Shown here one piece after another: positions 1 through 4,940 of a stretch of 5,071 nt of DNA (position 1 is its first letter; each line of letters starts with the position of its first letter). Location: positions 1 through 5,071 of the forward strand of contig JAFDKD010000292.1 of the NCBI GenBank assembly GCA_019307165.1, given 5' to 3'. A program made the position numbers and the translations under genes. The stretch comes from Deltaproteobacteria bacterium. Lineage in GTDB: Bacteria; Desulfobacterota; DSM-4660; Desulfatiglandales; Desulfatiglandaceae. The notes under the pieces are model-generated. The model was not told where the DNA came from. It worked only from the letters and a program-made list of their open reading frames with translations, and did no database searches.

Positions 1-1139
1 CCCAGATCAACCAGTGCATGTGGTATAAGCAGCCCCTGGAAGTGGGGTTCAGGGTCTCCGTGGACGGCCAGGAATACTGCTATCGAAACATGCCCCAGTT
101 CCGACCCACGAACGGGGGCTGCGCCTACGACCTGAGAGAAGGTGGAATCGATACCTTTCAGGAATTGGCCTTTCGTTTCGGCAACTTTATTGCCTACTCG
201 GATGAACTGGTCCGCAGAGGACTGCGTTTCGAGGATTTTGGAAGCCGACCGGCCATGGCAATGAGCGGCGAGATCGATTTCTTTGAGACCATATGTAAGC
301 TCAGGGCGTCCCGCCGCATGTGGGCGAGGATTGGTCGTGACCGGTATGGGGCCGATACATCCCAAATGAAATGCCCTCCTGTCAACACGAACTGCGCCGG
401 AGATTCCATGACCCAGCGGCAGCCCATCTTCAATGTGGTCCGCCAAACGATCGAGGCTATGGCGAGCGTCCTGGGAGGCGTAAACGGCATCGAAATGAAG
501 GCCTATTCAGAGGGAGTTTCTCCACCCACTACAGAGGGCTGGATCGTGAACAGGGCTATTGATAAAATCGTGGCCAATGAATCAAACATACCGCTCGTGG
601 CCGATCCCCTGGGTGGTTCATATTACGTCGAATGGCTTACCGATCACATCGAGAAAAAGTCCATGGAGCTTCTTCAGAAAATCCTGGATATGGGCGGTAT
701 GGTCGCTTGCATCAAAAGCGGATGGGTACAGAAGGAGGCAGAGCGTGCGGCCCAGGAAAGGGCGCGGGAGCTTGAAGAAGGCAGAAAAATCCGTGTGGGC
801 GAGAACGCTTTCGAGGAATTAAATGAATACCCTATCCCCCTGCCGACGTTTGATTTTGATCGAGGAGGACCCGGTAAGAGGTACACCCGGAAGCAGGAGA
901 AAGACTGGGAGGAGTGGCATACCTTTATGAATAGCCGTGATGTGAAAAAAGTTGCTCCGTCATTGAAGAAACTTTACCGCATGACCAAAGAAGGTGAAAA
1001 CGTTGTGCCCGGTTTGATTGAAGCCTTCAGGGATAACGCCACCATTGGAGAGGCGATGGGTGTGGTACGCGAAGGTATGGGATTTCCCTATGATCAGTTT
1101 GAGATGGTGAGCAGGCCGGAATGGGTAAAATATCATTAA
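1..1139 (+). CDS. Acyl-CoA mutase large subunit (methylmalonyl-CoA mutase family), mutase 1, 5' truncated by window edge
   Basis: This is the C-terminal part of a B12-dependent acyl-CoA mutase large subunit, which binds the acyl-CoA thioester in a TIM barrel and works with a separate B12 subunit. The frame is open from base 3, giving 378 residues and a TAA stop; the true start lies outside the window. Family landmarks, numbered from the first full codon, are EGG (46-48), the helix with KLRASRRMWARI (about 99-110), RQPIFNVVR (139-147), DPLGGSYYVEWLT (201-213) and MGGM (230-233). The barrel ends near residue 245 and a linker plus C-terminal helical part follow. The residue matching the catalytic His of G-Y-H-x-x-E is Asp43. 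The usual R-x-H-x-Q stretch reads P-V-N-T-N, and Q-S-L-H-T-N-S reads N-G-I-E-M-K-A. The substrate is therefore unknown; a non-catalytic partner subunit is also possible. Family assignment is firm, function is not. Confidence 0.9.
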   Translation, partial: QINQCMWYKQPLEVGFRVSVDGQEYCYRNMPQFRPTNGGCAYDLREGGIDTFQELAFRFGNFIAYSDELVRRGLRFEDFGSRPAMAMSGEIDFFETICKLRASRRMWARIGRDRYGADTSQMKCPPVNTNCAGDSMTQRQPIFNVVRQTIEAMASVLGGVNGIEMKAYSEGVSPPTTEGWIVNRAIDKIVANESNIPLVADPLGGSYYVEWLTDHIEKKSMELLQKILDMGGMVACIKSGWVQKEAERAAQERARELEEGRKIRVGENAFEELNEYPIPLPTFDFDRGGPGKRYTRKQEKDWEEWHTFMNSRDVKKVAPSLKKLYRMTKEGENVVPGLIEAFRDNATIGEAMGVVREGMGFPYDQFEMVSRPEWVKYH

Positions 1140-1140
1140 T

Positions 1141-1148
1141 GGGAGGAG
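1141..1148 (+). promoter_or_regulatory. Ribosome binding site of small B12 subunit 1
   Basis: GGGAGGAG lies in the 13-base gap after the mutase 1 stop. Its GGAGG core ends 6 bases before the ATG at 1153, which fixes that start over the out-of-frame ATG at 1121. Confidence 0.85.
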
Positions 1149-1152
1149 TGGA

Positions 1153-1578
1153 ATGTCAGAGAAACCTGTTCGAATCGTATTGGCAAAATTGGGACTTGAC
1201 GACCATATCCGCCCCCTGTACGTCCTTTCCTATGGATTTCGGGATGCGGGTATGGAAGTCATCTATCTGGGATGCTTTCAGACGCCTCAGATTGTGGTCG
1301 ATACCGCCGCCATTGAAGATGTGGATGCCATTGGCCTAAGCTTTCACACGGTCAGCTATTTCGGCTGGATTGATGAGACCATGAATCTTCTGAAGGAAAA
1401 GAAGATGGACGACAGGGTAAGCGTTTTTGTTGGGGGAACCATTCCTCCAGAGGATAAACCAATGTTGGAGGAGGTCGGCGTCCGGGGCACATATCTGCCG
1501 GGCGAATCCCTTAAAAGCATCACGGATTCGATTAAAGACATAGTTTCCAAAGTAAGGAAAAGGGCAGGCGTCGTATGA
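1153..1578 (+). CDS. Small cobalamin-binding subunit of acyl-CoA mutase, B12 subunit 1
   Basis: A 141-residue stand-alone B12-binding domain (Rossmann-like fold) that should hold adenosylcobalamin for mutase 1; the length is normal for split mutases. In the family, a His in D-x-H-x-x-G replaces the dimethylbenzimidazole ligand of cobalt, and an Asp and a Lys form a relay with it. Here all three are present: Lys12 in AKLGLDDH, Asp16 and His18. The Gly of the motif is Pro21 (D-D-H-I-R-P). The next motif G-x-S-x-L appears as G-L-S-F-H (61-65), keeping the Ser but with His for Leu. The G-G of VGGTIPPE (94-95) and a P-G (116-117) are kept. FQTP (42-45) is also typical. The start is set by the strong site at 1141-1148, and the 3' end overlaps the GTPase gene by ATGA, so the three genes are likely one translation unit. 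Binding of B12 is well supported; the Pro substitution is unusual. Confidence 0.92.
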   Translation: MSEKPVRIVLAKLGLDDHIRPLYVLSYGFRDAGMEVIYLGCFQTPQIVVDTAAIEDVDAIGLSFHTVSYFGWIDETMNLLKEKKMDDRVSVFVGGTIPPEDKPMLEEVGVRGTYLPGESLKSITDSIKDIVSKVRKRAGVV

Positions 1579-2552
1579 CTGAGATCAGCGAAATGACCGG
1601 ACTCGAGCTTTTCAATCAAGCCGAAACCGGAGACCAAGTTGCCATGGGGAGGCTCCTGTCCCTGGCGGAAAACCGCGCAAAGGAAACTCTGGATCTTATT
1701 CAGAAGAAAGGGGTCATATCCCATAACTGCTGTGTGATGGGGATTACGGGATCGCCGGGGGCCGGCAAAAGTACGTTGATTGGAAACCTTCTTTCGGTCT
1801 GGAAGACTGAAAAAAAGAAGGTCGCCGTGCTCGCCGTTGATCCCAGCAGCCCCTTTTCAGGCGGAGCGGTCTTGGGCGATCGGGTTCGGATGCTGAAGCA
1901 TAGTCAGGATGAAAATATTCTTATCCGCAGTCTCGGAACACGGGGCCATCTCGGGGGCCTTTCCGCGTGCATTGCCGAAACCGTTGAGCTCCTCATCGCC
2001 CTGGGGATGGATATTGTACTGGTAGAAACCGCAGGGGCCGGCCAAATCGATGTGGAGGTCGCGGAAGTTACCGATACAACAATCGTGATGCTCGTTCCTG
2101 GGTGGGGCGACACTATGCAGGTGGCAAAAGCGGGGCTCCTCGAAATTGCTGACATCTATGTGGTGAACAAGAAAGATTTGCCGGGAGCTGAGACGGCGGC
2201 CCGGGATATAGAGGTGATGCTGGACTACCGTCAATCGACTGGATGGATGCCCAAAGTCATGATGACCAAAGCGGATACCGGAGAGGGGCTAGAGGAACTC
2301 TGGGGAGGCGTTCAGGAACACCAGGCGTATCTTTCTTCGACCGGGGAGAGGGAAACGCGACGCCGGCATCATCTTGCCTATCTGATTCGGCGCATGGCGC
2401 TCGCACAGGTCTCTTCAACCTGGGACAGGACTATGCTTGTGGAACTGGCCCGGGAAGTCATGGCCCAAGAAACCGACCTGACCCGAGCCACAAGAAAAGC
2501 CCTTGAGTTTCTGCGCGAGGATCTGAAGGCGGTCTGCATGGGTGAAATTTGA
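1575..2552 (+). CDS. meaB: MeaB/ArgK-type GTPase, B12 mutase chaperone
   Basis: A 325-residue G3E-family P-loop GTPase, full length for MeaB. In the family it gates delivery of adenosylcobalamin to the mutase, rejects damaged cofactor and helps reactivate the enzyme; it is cytoplasmic and dimeric. Visible motifs are the helical N-terminus (1-50), the P-loop GSPGAGKS (59-66), DPSSPFSGGAVLGDR (89-103, including switch I), TRGHLGGL (122-129), LVETAGAGQ (149-157, the E-T-x-G form of the G3 motif), the guanine-specificity motif NKKD (198-201) and a C-terminal helical part expected to form the dimer arm. Most relatives read ETVGVGQSE where this one has ETAGAGQID. Its ATG overlaps the stop of the B12 subunit gene (ATGA, 1575-1578) and no good Shine-Dalgarno site precedes it, so translation is probably coupled. 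It is the only chaperone seen here for two mutase pairs. The older name ArgK (arginine/ornithine transport kinase) is a misleading label for this family. Confidence 0.95.
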   Translation: MTEISEMTGLELFNQAETGDQVAMGRLLSLAENRAKETLDLIQKKGVISHNCCVMGITGSPGAGKSTLIGNLLSVWKTEKKKVAVLAVDPSSPFSGGAVLGDRVRMLKHSQDENILIRSLGTRGHLGGLSACIAETVELLIALGMDIVLVETAGAGQIDVEVAEVTDTTIVMLVPGWGDTMQVAKAGLLEIADIYVVNKKDLPGAETAARDIEVMLDYRQSTGWMPKVMMTKADTGEGLEELWGGVQEHQAYLSSTGERETRRRHHLAYLIRRMALAQVSSTWDRTMLVELAREVMAQETDLTRATRKALEFLREDLKAVCMGEI

Positions 2553-2582
2553 TTGACAGAATGTCTGAAGCACATCAAGGAA

Positions 2583-2591
2583 TGTTAAAAT
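2583..2591 (+). promoter_or_regulatory. Possible extended -10 promoter element for mutase 2
   Basis: TGTTAAAAT fits the extended -10 form TGnTATAAT with one mismatch in the hexamer. A perfect TTGACA lies at 2553-2558, but the 27-base spacing is too long for it to act as the matching -35 box. If used, transcription would begin near 2598 and leave a leader of about 90 bases. Sequence resemblance only. Confidence 0.25.
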
Positions 2592-2642
2592 CCTTCCAAA
2601 TTTTAGTATCGATTGATAGTCGCACGGATTAGGATCGGAAAA

Positions 2643-2673
2643 GGACTGCAGAGCAAGATCAAGGGCTGTGTCC
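2643..2673 (+). other. Bulged stem-loop in leader of mutase 2
   Basis: GGAC (2643-2646) pairs with GTCC (2670-2673) and GCAG (2648-2651) with CTGT (2666-2669), using one G-U pair and a bulged T at 2647, around a 14-base loop. The stem ends 3 bases before the ribosome site, so it could affect initiation on mutase 2. Pairing was read by eye and folding energy was not computed. Confidence 0.3.
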
Positions 2674-2676
2674 AAC

Positions 2677-2680
2677 GGAG
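2677..2680 (+). promoter_or_regulatory. Ribosome binding site deciding the start of mutase 2
   Basis: GGAG lies 8 bases before ATG 2689 and 11 before ATG 2692. The longer in-frame GTG start at 2668 has only AAGGG two bases upstream, which is too close, so ATG 2689 is preferred. Confidence 0.7.
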
Positions 2681-2688
2681 AATTCATT

Positions 2689-4374
2689 ATGATGTTCAAC
2701 GAAGAACTCGTTGAAGAGCTTAGTAAAGCGCGGGAAAAATACGAAAAAGAAGTAAGTGAGATCCTAAAAAGGACTCCTGATGCCGAGGAGGAATGCATAA
2801 CCTTTTCCGGCGTACCGGTCAAACCGCTTTACTCCCCCGAAGACATCCAGGAAATAGACTTCTCCCGGGAGATCTCCTTCCCGGGTCAATATCCCTATAC
2901 CCGCGGCGCCTTTCCTGCCGGGTACCGGTCCCGGGGTCTGCATATCAGGCAGGTCACCGGATTCGGCACGGCTGAAGAGACAAATCAGCGATGGAAGTTC
3001 CTGCTGTCCAAAGGGGCCAACGCGCTTTCCTTCGTTTGTGACGACGGATCGGGGTGCCGGGCGGACAGTGATGACCCCAGGGTTCGCGGTATGGTCGGGG
3101 CCGGAGGCGTGGCCATGGACACCCTCTACGATTACGAGACACTCTTTGACGGCATCGACATAGAGAAGTACTCCGTCCACATGATCTCTCAAACCGCATA
3201 CTCCCTTGCCTGCTATCTGACCATAGCCGAGTCGAGGGGAATCGGATTCAAGACCCTCAGGGGAAGCATGTCCAATGTAATCAGGAACGACGCTGAATGC
3301 CTGGACGTCATCGAGCACTGCGCCCGCAACGTACCCTTGTTTAACGCCGGCTACCTGGACATGCGCAACACGAGGGAGGGCGGCTGCACGGCGGCCCAGG
3401 AGATCGCCTTCGGGACGGCCCTTGCCATGGCCGCTGCCGACGCTCTGATCGAGAAGGGTTTGAATATAGATGACTTCAACCACCGGATGACCTGGTTCGT
3501 TAACGCCAGCCCCGAGGTCTTCGAGGAAGTGGCCAAGTTCCGGGCCCTGAGAAAAATCTGGGCCATGACCTTCAAGGAACGTTACGGAGCGAAAGACCCC
3601 CGCTCTCTGATGGCCCGGATGCACTGCCAGGTTTACGCACCGACCATGACCATCCAGCAGCCCTTCAATAACCTCATCAGAGGGACCGTTTACGCCATGG
3701 GCGCCATAATGGGCGGCGTTCAGTCCCTGCACGTCAACTCATTCGACGAGGCCCTGGCAATTCCCACGGCATTTTCAGCCTCTCTCTCGGTCAGAACACA
3801 GCAGGTCATCGAATTGGAAACAGGGATCACAAGAGTTACGGACCCGTTGGGGGGTTCGTATTACATTGAATGGCTGACCAAGAAACTGGAAGATGATGCA
3901 ATAGACATTATCGACAGAATCCAGGCGATGGGCGGCGCCTTCAAGGCATGGGACTGGATTTGCGGCGAAATCAGGGACGCTGCCATGAAAAATCAGGTCG
4001 AATTCGAGACCGACAAGAGGCCCCTGGTGGGGGTGAACACCCTGGTGGACGAAGATGACCTCCAGATGCGGGCCTTTAAGGTCCTCCAGGAAAACGCCGA
4101 TTTTGAAACCCTTTATGAATATTCCCCGGCCCTGGCCGAAAAGCAGGTCGCTCGTCTCAACAAGGTTCGCAGCGAGCGCGATCCCGAAGCCGTTAAACAG
4201 GTCAGAAAAAGGCTGACAGACACCATGAAAGCCGGGCGGAATATGATACCGGTTTTGATCGAGGCCGTGAAGTGCGGTCTCACACGGGGCGAATTCGCCC
4301 AGGTTAAGTCGAAAGCCCTGGATATGCCGGGCGGCGGGCCCTACGAGTGCCGCCCGCCGGCCGTCCTGGCCTGA
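2689..4374 (+). CDS. Acyl-CoA mutase large subunit (methylmalonyl-CoA mutase family), mutase 2
   Basis: A complete large subunit of 561 residues from ATG 2689, the usual length when the B12 domain is a separate protein. Landmarks are the N-terminal helix and SGVPVKPLYSPEDI (40-53), YPYTRGAFPAGY (68-79, with the Tyr that sits over the corrin in methylmalonyl-CoA mutase), RQVTGFGTAEETN (87-99), the ADSDDPRVRG segment (125-134), REGGC (229-233), KFRALRKIWA (283-292), RMHCQ (310-314), VQSLHVNSFDEALAIPT (344-360), DPLGGSYYIEWLT (385-397) and VGVN (447-450). The cofactor-side motifs RxHxQ and QSLHxNSFDEA are intact. The substrate side is not: TIQND reads SMSNV, the following loop is about 15 residues shorter so that the carboxylate-binding Arg has no equivalent, and G-Y-H-x-x-E reads M-R-N-T-R-E (225-230). 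SVSMTMN reads SVHMISQ. It is therefore a mutase-family protein unlikely to act on methylmalonyl-CoA. It forms a pair with the small subunit gene 8 bases downstream. Confidence 0.93.
   Translation: MMFNEELVEELSKAREKYEKEVSEILKRTPDAEEECITFSGVPVKPLYSPEDIQEIDFSREISFPGQYPYTRGAFPAGYRSRGLHIRQVTGFGTAEETNQRWKFLLSKGANALSFVCDDGSGCRADSDDPRVRGMVGAGGVAMDTLYDYETLFDGIDIEKYSVHMISQTAYSLACYLTIAESRGIGFKTLRGSMSNVIRNDAECLDVIEHCARNVPLFNAGYLDMRNTREGGCTAAQEIAFGTALAMAAADALIEKGLNIDDFNHRMTWFVNASPEVFEEVAKFRALRKIWAMTFKERYGAKDPRSLMARMHCQVYAPTMTIQQPFNNLIRGTVYAMGAIMGGVQSLHVNSFDEALAIPTAFSASLSVRTQQVIELETGITRVTDPLGGSYYIEWLTKKLEDDAIDIIDRIQAMGGAFKAWDWICGEIRDAAMKNQVEFETDKRPLVGVNTLVDEDDLQMRAFKVLQENADFETLYEYSPALAEKQVARLNKVRSERDPEAVKQVRKRLTDTMKAGRNMIPVLIEAVKCGLTRGEFAQVKSKALDMPGGGPYECRPPAVLA
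4328..4359 (+). other. GC-rich hairpin with two alternative pairings at the end of mutase 2
   Basis: CGGGCGGC (4328-4335) is the exact inverse complement of GCCGCCCG (4349-4356). A shifted pairing, CGGCGGGC (4332-4339) with GCCCGCCG (4352-4359), is also perfect over 8 bases. Both sit in the last codons of mutase 2, 24-27 bases before the start of B12 subunit 2. There is no T-run, so it is not an intrinsic terminator; it could slow ribosomes or protect the mRNA. It may also simply reflect Gly/Pro/Arg codons. Confidence 0.45.
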
Positions 4375-4382
4375 AGAACGGG

Positions 4383-4787
4383 ATGGAAACAATGGAACGG
4401 ATAAGGTTCTTGTTCAGCAGAGACGACTTTTATCACCAGCGCGGGTACTGGGTGGTGGCGAGGGTCCTGTCGGATGCCGGCATCGAGGTGATCCTGGGCG
4501 GAATACAGACTCCCGAAGAAATTGCCCAGACAGCGGTTCACGAGGATGTGGATATCATCGGCTACCGGTTGATGGACGCCTCGCCGCGAGTCGTGTGCGA
4601 GATCCTCTTCGACGAACTCAAAAAGCGGGGCGTGAAGGACCTTCCGATAGTCGTTGGCGGCATCATCTCGGAGAAGGATGAAAAACTCATCAGGGAAATG
4701 GGGGTCAAGGAAGTATTTCGGCCTTTCGATTCCTTTGACAAGCTTCAGGGGCGGGTCAAGGCCCTCGTCCGAAAGACGGGAAAATAA
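4383..4787 (+). CDS. Small cobalamin-binding subunit of acyl-CoA mutase, B12 subunit 2 (divergent motif)
   Basis: A 134-residue B12-binding domain, paired with mutase 2 (8-base gap). Family features are the retained His18 and Gly21 in F-Y-H-Q-R-G, then ARVLSDAGIEVILGG (26-40), QTPEEI (42-47), EDVDIIG (54-60) and VVGGIIS (90-96, with the G-G that lines the nucleotide tail). The D-x-H-x-x-G motif has lost its Asp (Phe16), and the Lys usually six residues before the His is Ser12, so the His-Asp-Lys relay is missing; Asp14 and Asp15 lie close by. The G-x-S-x-L motif reads G-Y-R-L-M (60-64), and the late G-P-G-T reads R-P-F-D. It may bind cobalamin differently, weakly or not at all. The start is uncertain: ATG 4392 (131 residues) and GTG 4347 (28-base overlap) are in frame, and none has a strong ribosome site; 4383 is chosen for spacing, and coupling to mutase 2 is likely. 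Confidence 0.88.
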   Translation: METMERIRFLFSRDDFYHQRGYWVVARVLSDAGIEVILGGIQTPEEIAQTAVHEDVDIIGYRLMDASPRVVCEILFDELKKRGVKDLPIVVGGIISEKDEKLIREMGVKEVFRPFDSFDKLQGRVKALVRKTGK

Positions 4788-4820
4788 GTAAATCCTAAAA
4801 ATAGAAGAAACGGCGCATCG

Positions 4821-4829
4821 TATTATAAC
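4821..4829 (+). promoter_or_regulatory. Possible -10 region for the transporter gene
   Basis: TATTAT (4821-4826) and the overlapping TATAAC (4824-4829) each match TATAAT at five of six positions and follow an A-rich tract that could act as an upstream element. No good -35 box is found at 16-18 bases. TTGACC (4833-4838) has no -10 partner at normal spacing. Confidence 0.22.
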
Positions 4830-4926
4830 GTGTTGACCGGTACAGGTGAAAACAAAACTTGGCATGAGGAGATGGAAGGAGGGACCTTTAACTGTAAACC
4901 GTAAATATCGTTCCGAAAACCCGAAC

Positions 4927-4933
4927 AAGGAGG
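4927..4933 (+). promoter_or_regulatory. Ribosome binding site of the transporter gene
   Basis: AAGGAGG, near-perfect Shine-Dalgarno complementarity, sits 7 bases before ATG 4941. It is the strongest initiation site in the window and suggests high expression, as expected for a binding protein. Confidence 0.9.
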
Positions 4934-4940
4934 AACAGCA

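Larger units (their letters stand above)
2553..2688 (+). other. 136-base intergenic leader before mutase 2
   Basis: This AT-richer gap separates the first three-gene unit from the second pair. No gene is supported in it: short frames starting with TTG at 2553 (11 codons) and ATG at 2561 (23 codons) have no ribosome site. It contains a TTGACA directly after the meaB stop, a possible extended -10 element, a weak AAGGA/TCCTT hairpin (2577-2581 with 2591-2595) and a bulged hairpin just before the ribosome site. No stem with a T-run that would act as an intrinsic terminator is present, so read-through from the upstream genes is likely. Confidence 0.6.
4788..4940 (+). other. 153-base intergenic region before the transporter gene
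   Basis: AT-rich, with an A-rich stretch (about 4781-4810), a TATTATAAC element, the palindrome ACCGGT (4836-4841) and a purine-rich run (4866-4883). A six-pair stem with a CGAAA loop (4764-4780) closes the end of the preceding gene but is followed by A residues, not T, so no intrinsic terminator is evident on this strand. A 26-codon frame from ATG 4864 to 4944 has no ribosome site and is not annotated. The size of the gap suggests that the transporter gene may have its own promoter. Confidence 0.55.

Noticed and set aside
603..640. Recent duplication of mutase 1 and mutase 2, suggested by the shared DPLGGSYY-EWLT segment (also at 3841-3878)
   Set aside because: Nucleotides differ at many positions and the rest of the proteins is widely diverged; this is a conserved family motif in ancient paralogs.
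1356..1724. 122-codon open frame on the - strand
   Set aside because: Antisense across the junction of B12 subunit 1 and meaB, both firmly supported on the + strand.
2668..2688. GTG start adding seven residues to mutase 2
   Set aside because: The purine stretch before it is only two bases away, whereas ATG 2689 has GGAG at 8 bases.
2553..2688. Cobalamin riboswitch in the leader of mutase 2
   Set aside because: The gap is too short for the roughly 200-base element and no B12-box-like sequence was seen.
2764..3732. 322-codon open frame on the - strand
   Set aside because: It lies fully antisense to the well-supported mutase 2 gene, its protein has no recognisable domain, and long antisense frames are common opposite GC-rich genes.
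3775..4392. 205-codon open frame on the - strand
   Set aside because: Antisense shadow of the 3' half of mutase 2.
4764..4787. Stem-loop with CGAAA loop as terminator of the mutase cluster
   Set aside because: The stem has only six pairs including a G-U, and is followed by A residues rather than a T-run.
4860..4876. TTGGCATG as a sigma-54 -24 element
   Set aside because: No GC pair of the -12 element at the required 12-base distance.
4341..4928. 195-codon open frame on the - strand, starting in the intergenic gap
   Set aside because: Mostly antisense to B12 subunit 2. No ribosome site or recognisable motif supports it.
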